This document shows, one piece after another, positions 1 to 5,325 of a stretch of DNA of 5,325 nt (within the stretch, counting starts at the first letter, position 1; each line of letters begins with the position of its first letter). This DNA is from Candidatus Bathyarchaeota archaeon. Lineage in GTDB: Archaea; Thermoproteota; Bathyarchaeia; 40CM-2-53-6; RBG-13-38-9. The DNA lies in assembly GCA_030671315.1 (NCBI GenBank), contig DAOUZW010000096.1, positions 1 to 5,325 of the forward strand. Reading direction: 5' to 3'. The notes under the pieces are model-generated. The model saw nothing but the letters and a program-made list of their open reading frames with translations. It was not told where the DNA came from and made no database searches. A program made the position numbers and the translations under genes.

Positions 1-316
1 TTTCTTTCTGTTTGGTTTTATTGATGTCATATTGATAATCTAAACCAATCTCGCCTATTGCAACACAATGATCAATATTAGAAATTATTTGTTTGATTGC
101 TGTTTTAACATCTGTTTCTGCTTCTATAGGATGTATCCCAATAGATGGATAAATGAATCCATTATATTTTGAAGCTAATGAAAGAATATCAGCATTTGAT
201 TTTATACTTGAACCAACTGCAATTATTGCAATGACGTTATTCATTTTCGCTCTTTGAATAACATTATCGAGCTCGTTGATTTCTTCTATATGGGCATGTG
301 TATCAATCAATTTCAT
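1..316 (-). CDS. TatD-family metal-dependent hydrolase, N-terminal 105 residues (partial)
   Basis: Reading the minus strand from an ATG at 316-314 gives an open frame to the window edge, so the C-terminal part is missing. The protein begins MKLIDTHAHI, the classic TatD/amidohydrolase-fold start, with HxH metal ligands at H7 and H9. GIHP follows at about residues 60-63 and AIGEIGLDY at about 87-94, where E89 is the expected third metal ligand. Known TatD proteins are cytosolic TIM-barrel enzymes of about 250-270 residues, described as Mg-dependent 3'-5' exonucleases or DNases; some archaeal members are uncharacterised, so the substrate here is inferred. The start lies six bases after the stop of the upstream AKR-like gene, which suggests one transcript and possibly translational coupling. 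I see no strong Shine-Dalgarno sequence. The family call is firm; which TatD subgroup (TatD, YcfH or YjjV type) cannot be decided from the fragment. Confidence 0.9.
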   Translation of the reverse strand, partial: MKLIDTHAHIEEINELDNVIQRAKMNNVIAIIAVGSSIKSNADILSLASKYNGFIYPSIGIHPIEAETDVKTAIKQIISNIDHCVAIGEIGLDYQYDINKTKQKE

Positions 317-322
317 ATTATT

Positions 323-1327
323 TCATCTGTTTAATATTTCTACGGCGTTTGATACATCTTCATCTAATTCTTTTTCTGAACCGACACCAATCATACAAGA
401 TTTGATTTCAAGTTGGTCATAGATATATTCAAAGGCATCTGTTGGGTTTATTCTTCCACCAGCAAAAGGTTTTATCGCTATTACAGGTTTTGTAGCATTC
501 TTTATGGCATCTTCACTTTCTTGTTGTGTTGGAAACATCATTACCCCCAATTTGTTTGCTGGAGTTATATACCCATCAAAATTAATTGCGGATGATTCAA
601 GGATTGGTATAGTGGTTCCTGAATGATGGCAGCCAAGTAGACATTTATATCTAAAATTATTAGAAATTAAATTAATTAAATTCTTCAAGAGATCTAAACG
701 ATTACACATAGCTAGAAAATCTGTTTCAGATCCAAGCTCAACATAAAGAATACTCATTTCATTTAACTTTGATAAAATATCTTTTACAACTTCGTAGTCT
801 ATTTGTAAATTATCAATCTCCAATGAATATGGAGAAATATTATCCAAATTCCATAGAAATTTTTCCTTCCAGTTTTCTCTTGCCTGTAGGATTGGATCAT
901 TAAGATATCTTTCTAAAATTATTTTCGTTCCATATTTCTTTTCTATATTGTAATAAGTGATCCATCTTCTATAATCATCAATTTTTTTGTCCTCCAATAT
1001 AAGAGGAATTTTTAAACATACGATTAATTTAATATCAATTCCAGTTTTTGATTTCATATTATTAATTGCTTTAAGAAATTTTGATGCATGTGGGCCATCA
1101 ATATAAGTTGGAGCACTGAAGACAGTTAGGTTATATTTTTCTATAGATCTTTTTAGAATCTTCTCAATATTTGTTATATCAGAGAATTTTTTGTTGTATT
1201 CTTCATTCTTTGAAGGGCCTTGGTATGATTCACCTAAAAAAGGGAGATGACCAAGTATCAGTCTGGGAAATCTAATTTTACCTATGTTAAATGTTGGTAT
1301 TGGATGATCGATAACCAAAATTTTCAC
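323..1327 (-). CDS. Divergent aldo/keto-reductase-like TIM-barrel protein, function unknown
   Basis: The predicted protein has 334 residues and starts at a GTG (1327-1325); an in-frame TGA 21 bases upstream limits further extension. Two regions resemble the aldo/keto reductase (AKR) fold. Near the N-terminus, FPRLILGHLPFLGESYQG (20-37) matches the early 'LGLGTxxFG' strand. Near the C-terminus, PVIAIKPFAGGRINP (281-295) followed by IGVGSEKELDED (313-324) matches the cofactor-side 'KPLAGG ... vG..s.eel.e' pattern. In between, SAPTYID (71-77) aligns with the AKR 'DTAxxYG' strand: Tyr75 and a Lys at about 106 are candidates for conserved catalytic residues, but the usual Asp appears to be Phe70. 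I cannot locate the catalytic His confidently. The motif GCHHSGTTIPILES (232-245) may be part of the active site. There is no signal peptide or membrane segment, so it is probably cytosolic. It heads an apparent two-gene operon with the TatD-like gene. The fold assignment is moderately sure; a reductase activity is not established. Confidence 0.68.
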   Translation of the reverse strand: MKILVIDHPIPTFNIGKIRFPRLILGHLPFLGESYQGPSKNEEYNKKFSDITNIEKILKRSIEKYNLTVFSAPTYIDGPHASKFLKAINNMKSKTGIDIKLIVCLKIPLILEDKKIDDYRRWITYYNIEKKYGTKIILERYLNDPILQARENWKEKFLWNLDNISPYSLEIDNLQIDYEVVKDILSKLNEMSILYVELGSETDFLAMCNRLDLLKNLINLISNNFRYKCLLGCHHSGTTIPILESSAINFDGYITPANKLGVMMFPTQQESEDAIKNATKPVIAIKPFAGGRINPTDAFEYIYDQLEIKSCMIGVGSEKELDEDVSNAVEILNR

Positions 1328-1346
1328 TTTAATTGAAGAAGGATTT

Positions 1347-1360
1347 CATTTTTAAATTCG
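1347..1360. promoter_or_regulatory. Candidate divergent TATA box in the 85-bp intergenic region
   Basis: The core TTTAAA at 1351-1356 is self-complementary and sits inside TTTTTAAATT (1349-1358). Read on the minus strand it is AATTTAAAAATG preceded by CGAA, compatible with an archaeal BRE plus TATA box. Its centre lies about 26 bp from the GTG start at 1327, the usual archaeal TATA-to-start-site distance, so the minus gene could be transcribed leaderless. On the plus strand a start site about 26 bp downstream, near 1380, would give the DP2 gene a leader of about 33 nt containing its AGGAG site. A second AT-rich element at 1386-1394 (ATATACATA) is an alternative TATA box for DP2. Inference from spacing only. 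Confidence 0.42.
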
Positions 1361-1398
1361 AAGGCTAAATTTACTATCTGCTTTGATATACATAGTTT

Positions 1399-1403
1399 AG
1401 GAG
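1399..1403 (+). promoter_or_regulatory. Shine-Dalgarno site of the DP2 gene (AGGAG)
   Basis: AGGAG lies 9 bases before the TTG at 1413 but 18 bases before the first ATG at 1422. This spacing favours the TTG start and is the reason 1413 is chosen for the DP2 gene. If initiation is at 1422 or 1425 this motif would be too distant to work normally. Confidence 0.5.
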
Positions 1404-1412
1404 CTCACTCTT

Positions 1413-4400
1413 TTGAATTCCATGATGATCTCACATCAAGATTATAGAACTGAACTGGAAAAACAGTTTAATGAAGCTTTCTTGGTTGCGAAACAGGCGC
1501 ATTCTCTCGGTTATGATCCTGAATCTGAACCTGAGTCTGTGTTAGCTGCTGATTTAGCAGAGAGAGTTGAGAAGTCTGTGGGTCCAAATGGTGTTGCGTC
1601 TAGGATAAGGGAATTGACTAAAGACATTCCAAGAGAAGAAGTTGCTTTTAAAATAGCAGAAGAAATAGCGCAGACTTTTAGTAAAATTGGTGAAGAATCA
1701 GCGGCAGACCAAGCTGTAAGAACAGCTTTAGCGATTCTTGGTGAAGGAGTTACTATTGCGCCAATACAAGGAATATCTAGTATCAAAATTAAGACAAATC
1801 CAGATCGAACAAGATATCTAGCAATTTACTTCGCTGGTCCCATAAGATCTGCTGGTGGAACAGAAATGGCGTTGATTCTTGTTGTTGCTGATTATATCCA
1901 ACATCTAATGGGTTTAAACAAATACAAAGCTACTGAGATTGAAGCCAGAAGGTTCATAGAGGAACTTCGTCTGTATGAAAGAGAAGTGTCAAGATTTCAA
2001 TTCAAAGTTTCTGATAAAGAGCTTTTCAATGCTATAATGAATATTCCAGTTGAAGTTAATGGGGTACAGACAGATCAAGTTGAGGTAGCATCTTTTAGAA
2101 ATCTTTCACGTATTGAAACTAATGGTGTTAGAGGTGGTGCACTCAGAGTAATTAATGATGGTTTGATAGGCAGAACCCAGAAAATGGTAAAGATAGTTGA
2201 TAAGCTTGGCATTAGTGGTTGGGGATGGCTCAAGGATTTTGCTCCTAGAACAACAGTAGTTGAAGAAGCAAGAGAATCCATGTATCTTGAAGATGTCGTT
2301 GGTGGTCGGCCGATATTCTCTCTACCATCAACTCCAGGTGGATTTCGGCTACGTTATGGGAGAGCTAGAAATACTGGTTTGACAGCACTTGGTATTCATC
2401 CCTCAACTATGCATATCTTAGGTGACTTCATAGCTGCTGGTACACAATTACGTATAGAAAAACCTGGTAAGGCTGGGATCGCAGCTGCTGTAGACTCCAT
2501 AGAACCTCCTATTGTTAAATTATCAGATGGTTCAATTAAAAGAATAGACGACCCTAAACTTGCGAAATCAATTTCCAAATCAATTACTAACATAATATTT
2601 CTAGGTGACATTCTGGTTTCATTTGGTGAATTTGTTGAGAACAATAAGGTACTAGCACCATCTGGCTTTGTTGAGGAATGGTGGATTTATCTTCTCAGTA
2701 ATGCAATCAAAGATAATAATTCTGCCACTAAATTATTCAGTCAGTCAAAAATCGATAGAAAAAAAATAAATTCTTTTATGGATAATCCACTTGTAAATAT
2801 TCCAACTGTTGATGAAGCTATTCATCTATCAAGGAATCTCTTAATTCCTCTTCATCCAATATACACTTACTTCTGGGATAGACTAACTGCTGAAGAAGTA
2901 AATCAATTAAGAAAAGGAATAATGAATTTTGATTTTGAAATTCAGGATTCAGGTGAACTAATTATAAGTAAATTACATAGTGATGTGAAGAAACTTCTTG
3001 AGAAAGCTGCTGTCCCACATGAATTAGATGGTCAAAAAATTGTTGTTCCAAAAGGTAGAATACTATATGAATGCCTAGGTTTGGAGAACAACTGGAATTC
3101 TCCTAAAGAGAATACCCTAGGCCATGAATATATTTCACAGATGTCAGGAATAGTGATTTTTCCTAAGGCGCCTTCATACATAGGAGCTAGAATGGGTAGG
3201 CCTGAGAAAGCTAAGCCTCGTGAAATGAGGCCCATTGTTCATACCCTTTTTCCAATAGGTCTTTCCGGCGGTCCCAGAAGGAACATTGTAGAGGCAGCAA
3301 AAAATAACACGATCATGTCTATAGATATAGAAAAAAGGTTTTGTTCTAAATGTAATGAATTTACACATACTAATCTATGTATGAAATGTGGTAATAAAAC
3401 CGTCTTACAACGTTTTTGCCCAAAATGTGGCAAGAGTTACGAGATTAATCAATGTCCTCAATGCAATCTTGACACCGTGACACATGAAAAACGACCCGTC
3501 AATATTAGGTCACTACTGGAGTCAGCTACAAAAAGATTGGACATGTCTGAACCACCAGATGTTGTCAAAGGTGTAAGAGGAATGACAACCGATACAAAGA
3601 AACCTGAACTTTTGGAAAAAGGGTTGTTACGTGCAAAATACAATCTATCCATGTTCAAAGATGGCACTGTTAGATTTGATATGACAAATGCACCACTAAC
3701 ACATTTCAAACCTATGGAGATTGGGCTATCTCTTGATCGTCTACAACAGTTAGGGTACGAAAATGATCATTTTGGCAATTTAATATCTAATCCTAATCAG
3801 TTATGTCCCTTGATGTTACAAGATATTATTATTCCAGAAAGTTGTGGCGAATATTTTGTTAGAATTGCTTCATTTATAGACGATTTATTAAAGAAAATAT
3901 ATGATTTACCTGCTTACTATAATATAAAAAAGAAAGATGATTTAATAGGGAAATTAGTTGTCGGTTTATCTCCTCATACTTCGGTAGGTGTTATAGCTCG
4001 CGTTATAGGATTCACCAAGGCAAGCGTTTGTCTTGCGCATCCTTTTTGGCATGCAGCCAAACGACGTGACTGTGATGGTGATGAAGATGCAGTCATACTA
4101 TTAATGGATGTTTTACTGAACTTCTCAAAGAGTTTTCTTCCAACTAGAATCGGGGGATTGATGGATGCACCACTTTTATTATCTCTTTTAGTTAATCCTA
4201 ATGAAGTCGCCAGACAAGCTTTCAATATTGAAGTTGTTGACAGACTCCCTTTGGAATTTTTTTCTGAAGCCAAGAAAAAATCTGATTCAAAAAGCACTAC
4301 TCAAATAGTTCCTACTATAGCCAGTCGCCTTGATACTCCAGAAATATATGCGAATATAGGATTTACGCATTTTACATCTAACATAAACCAAGGCAATCTT

Positions 4401-4826
4401 GTAAGTTCATACAAGATTCTTCCATCAATGTTAGAAAAAGTCGAGGAGCAATTGAAATTAGCTGATAAAATTAATGCTGTAAGTTCAAGAGAAGTTGCAT
4501 TGAAAGTTCTATCAACACACCTAATGCGTGATATAATTGGTAATCTGAAAGCTTTTTCATCTCAAAGATTTCGATGTTCAAGATGTAACATGAAATTCCG
4601 TAGAATACCTCTCAGTGGAGTATGCACAAGATGCAGATCAAAATTATATATGACTGTACATCGTGGTGCCATTGAGAAGTATCTCAGTCTTGCGCAGAAT
4701 TTAGTTAAGAAGTATGAAATTGGACCCTACTATGAACAATGGCTGAAAAGGATATCTGATGAGATAAATTCCCTATTTCACGAGAAAGAGGTTGAAAGAC
4801 AGCCTGAGCTTATGGATTTCATATAG
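1413..4826 (+). CDS. polC: DNA polymerase D (Pol II) large subunit DP2, complete and intein-free
   Basis: This is the catalytic polymerase subunit of archaeal replicative PolD, which pairs with the exonuclease subunit DP1 to extend primers at the fork. The protein has 1137 residues, within the usual range and shorter than the roughly 1260-residue Pyrococcus form because the C-terminal tail is short. Family landmarks run in order: FAGPIRSAGGT (140-150), RIETNGVRGGALRV (233-246), GRPIFSLPSTPGGFRLRYGR (298-317), RMGRPEKAKPREM (593-605), and two zinc modules with Cys 644/647/656/659 and 669/672/681/684. The double-psi barrel region GLSPHTSVGV to CDGDED follows (851-892), with catalytic Asp888 and Asp890. 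A third zinc module has Cys 1055/1058/1071/1074. The extreme C-terminus QPELMDFI (1130-1137) looks like a PCNA-binding PIP box. The start is taken as TTG at 1413 because AGGAG is 9 bases upstream; ATG codons at 1422 and 1425 are alternatives that would remove three or four residues. The motif at the active site reads RRDCDGDED, where Pyrococcus has Asn at the first D. DP1 is not adjacent here. A winged-helix gene follows after 21 bp. Confidence 0.98.
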   Translation: MNSMMISHQDYRTELEKQFNEAFLVAKQAHSLGYDPESEPESVLAADLAERVEKSVGPNGVASRIRELTKDIPREEVAFKIAEEIAQTFSKIGEESAADQAVRTALAILGEGVTIAPIQGISSIKIKTNPDRTRYLAIYFAGPIRSAGGTEMALILVVADYIQHLMGLNKYKATEIEARRFIEELRLYEREVSRFQFKVSDKELFNAIMNIPVEVNGVQTDQVEVASFRNLSRIETNGVRGGALRVINDGLIGRTQKMVKIVDKLGISGWGWLKDFAPRTTVVEEARESMYLEDVVGGRPIFSLPSTPGGFRLRYGRARNTGLTALGIHPSTMHILGDFIAAGTQLRIEKPGKAGIAAAVDSIEPPIVKLSDGSIKRIDDPKLAKSISKSITNIIFLGDILVSFGEFVENNKVLAPSGFVEEWWIYLLSNAIKDNNSATKLFSQSKIDRKKINSFMDNPLVNIPTVDEAIHLSRNLLIPLHPIYTYFWDRLTAEEVNQLRKGIMNFDFEIQDSGELIISKLHSDVKKLLEKAAVPHELDGQKIVVPKGRILYECLGLENNWNSPKENTLGHEYISQMSGIVIFPKAPSYIGARMGRPEKAKPREMRPIVHTLFPIGLSGGPRRNIVEAAKNNTIMSIDIEKRFCSKCNEFTHTNLCMKCGNKTVLQRFCPKCGKSYEINQCPQCNLDTVTHEKRPVNIRSLLESATKRLDMSEPPDVVKGVRGMTTDTKKPELLEKGLLRAKYNLSMFKDGTVRFDMTNAPLTHFKPMEIGLSLDRLQQLGYENDHFGNLISNPNQLCPLMLQDIIIPESCGEYFVRIASFIDDLLKKIYDLPAYYNIKKKDDLIGKLVVGLSPHTSVGVIARVIGFTKASVCLAHPFWHAAKRRDCDGDEDAVILLMDVLLNFSKSFLPTRIGGLMDAPLLLSLLVNPNEVARQAFNIEVVDRLPLEFFSEAKKKSDSKSTTQIVPTIASRLDTPEIYANIGFTHFTSNINQGNLVSSYKILPSMLEKVEEQLKLADKINAVSSREVALKVLSTHLMRDIIGNLKAFSSQRFRCSRCNMKFRRIPLSGVCTRCRSKLYMTVHRGAIEKYLSLAQNLVKKYEIGPYYEQWLKRISDEINSLFHEKEVERQPELMDFI

Positions 4827-4841
4827 TGAAAATAGTGAAAA
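4824..4841 (+). repeat. Tandem 9-bp duplication across the DP2 stop codon
   Basis: TAGTGAAAA occurs twice back to back, at 4824-4832 and 4833-4841. The first copy contains the DP2 stop codon TAG. Each copy carries GTGA, a match to part of the archaeal Shine-Dalgarno consensus GGTGA. The second GTGA (4835-4838) ends 9 bases before the ATG at 4848, so it may serve the downstream winged-helix gene. It could also be a chance short duplication. Confidence 0.55.
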
Positions 4842-4847
4842 TTTCTG

Positions 4848-5114
4848 ATGACATTCAAAGGATTTCATCCCAAAGCATTTTTGAAAAGTAAAAGGAATGT
4901 AAGTACTGGACTCCGTACACGCACATTAATTATTGAAGTCATAAGCAAGAAACCATCACAAATCAAAAGAATAGCAAACGAAACACAACTATCTTACCGT
5001 TCAATTGCCTATCATGTAAATACATTAAGAAAAGAGAATATCATAACCTCAAACACGAGAAAGAAACCCTTAGTTTGGAAACTAACTCGATTTGGGCAAC
5101 AAAAATTAGAATAA
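4848..5114 (+). CDS. Small basic winged helix-turn-helix DNA-binding protein (ArsR/MarR-like)
   Basis: The 88-residue product is rich in Lys and Arg and consists of little more than one winged-helix domain. Reading in order: a basic N-terminal stretch (1-23), helix 1 at about 24-35 (TRTLIIEVISKK), helix 2 at about 38-46 (QIKRIANET), and recognition helix 3 at about 49-63 (SYRSIAYHVNTLRKE). A beta wing follows at about 66-80, including KKPLVWKLTRFGQQKL. The 'YRSIAYHVNTLRKENII ... WKLT..G' pattern is typical of ArsR/MarR-like regulators in archaea. No ligand-binding domain, cysteine metal site or membrane segment is visible. The ATG at 4848 is 21 bp after the DP2 stop, so co-transcription is likely; GTGA at 4835-4838 may be its ribosome-binding site. 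A role in transcription control is inferred from the fold, and the targets are unknown. The palindrome about 70 bp past its stop is a possible but untested binding site. Confidence 0.82.
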   Translation: MTFKGFHPKAFLKSKRNVSTGLRTRTLIIEVISKKPSQIKRIANETQLSYRSIAYHVNTLRKENIITSNTRKKPLVWKLTRFGQQKLE

Positions 5115-5184
5115 AATAAATGCAAAATGAAAACGAATTATAAAATTAAAAGACTTGCTGATTGATAGTTAACTGTTTAATACT

Positions 5185-5206
5185 ATGCATACAATATTGT
5201 ATGCAT
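5185..5206. repeat. Perfect 22-bp palindrome, candidate operator
   Basis: The half-site ATGCATACAAT (5185-5195) is followed immediately by its exact reverse complement ATTGTATGCAT (5196-5206), with no spacer and no mismatch. It is built from two ATGCAT hexamers, each itself palindromic, flanking the palindrome ACAATATTGT. Perfect dyad symmetry of this size is typical of binding sites for dimeric regulators. It is not followed by a T-run, so it does not resemble a bacterial-type terminator. Which protein would bind is unknown; the adjacent winged-helix protein is one candidate. Confidence 0.75.
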
Positions 5207-5252
5207 GGAAAAGGAAAGTACAGTTTGATTCTAGAATAAGATAAACACATTC

Positions 5253-5268
5253 AAATAAAATTTTATTT
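5253..5268 (+). terminator. AT palindrome with T-rich stretch, possible transcription end
   Basis: AAATAAAATTTTATTT is self-complementary over 16 bp and its plus strand ends in a T-rich run (TTTTATTT, 5261-5268). Archaeal transcription usually ends at T-rich tracts without a stable hairpin, so this could end the DP2 to winged-helix transcript. In DNA this AT-rich such a match can easily arise by chance. Confidence 0.2.
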
Positions 5269-5325
5269 AAATTCTAAATATTAATAAATATAATTTTATA
5301 CAATAAGAGATCAAACAAACAAGTT

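Larger units (their letters stand above)
5115..5325. other. AT-rich intergenic tail with no credible gene
   Basis: After the winged-helix stop, 211 bp run to the window edge. I read both strands and found only very short open frames, for example an ATG at 5204 that stops after seven codons. The region is extremely AT-rich and contains a perfect 22-bp palindrome at 5185-5206 and a 16-bp AT-only palindrome at 5253-5268. TATA-like stretches near 5289-5300 (TATAATTTTATA) might belong to a promoter for a plus-strand gene beyond the right edge; this cannot be confirmed here. No tRNA or other structured RNA was recognised. Confidence 0.6.

Noticed and set aside
413..595. Plus-strand open frame of 60 codons inside the AKR-like gene
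   Set aside because: It lies wholly antisense to a longer gene with clear family motifs, and its translation shows no recognisable domain.
3342..3464. Zinc-ribbon cysteines considered as a separate inserted module or gene fusion
   Set aside because: Four-cysteine clusters at this place are a normal part of DP2, so they need no extra explanation.
4062..4088. Possible intein in DP2
   Set aside because: The reading passes through the known intein insertion motif and other conserved blocks without interruption, and total length matches intein-free homologues.
3974..4297. Minus-strand open frame of 107 codons antisense to the DP2 catalytic region
   Set aside because: It covers the highly conserved catalytic segment of DP2 on the opposite strand; its composition looks like a reverse-strand shadow and no motif was seen. 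The same applies to the other antisense frames within DP2.
5204..5227. Short open frame starting at ATG 5204
   Set aside because: It stops after seven codons and overlaps the palindrome, so it is not a credible gene.
5115..5325. Replication origin or non-coding RNA in the AT-rich tail
   Set aside because: There are no recognisable origin-recognition-box repeats, no cdc6/orc1 gene in view and no GC-rich structured segment; AT-richness and one palindrome are not enough.

Overview
The window is archaeal chromosomal DNA. Its centre is a full-length large subunit (DP2) of the replicative D-family DNA polymerase, an enzyme confined to archaea. The DNA is AT-rich, and start codons, a candidate TATA box and Shine-Dalgarno-like sites all fit archaeal gene expression. 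The DP2 sequence and neighbouring genes look like those of an uncultured TACK- or Asgard-type lineage (Bathyarchaeia-like is my best guess). That placement is an impression from remembered homologues, not a computed result.

Layout: positions 1-1327 hold two minus-strand genes that look like one operon. The first transcribed is a divergent aldo/keto-reductase-like TIM-barrel protein (323-1327, GTG start). Six bases after its stop begins a TatD-family metal-dependent hydrolase (1-316) that runs off the left edge. An 85-bp divergent intergenic region (1328-1412) follows, with one near-symmetric TATA-like box that is well spaced for leaderless expression of the minus gene and could also serve the plus gene. 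The DP2 gene occupies 1413-4826 on the plus strand. A small basic winged-helix protein (4848-5114) lies 21 bp downstream and is probably co-transcribed. The last 211 bp (5115-5325) are very AT-rich, contain no credible gene, and carry a perfect 22-bp palindrome.

DP2 supplies the polymerase active site of PolD. Its exonuclease partner DP1 is not in this window, nor are other replication genes. DP2 here has an intact DxD catalytic pair, three four-cysteine zinc-binding modules, no intein, and a PIP-box-like sequence at its extreme C-terminus that probably binds the PCNA sliding clamp. The winged-helix protein may be a regulator, possibly of its own operon. I found no sign of a mobile element, CRISPR array, RNA gene or an obviously new multi-gene system. 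The points most worth a second look are the palindrome, the regulator attached to the replicase gene, and the apparently altered catalytic site of the AKR-like protein.
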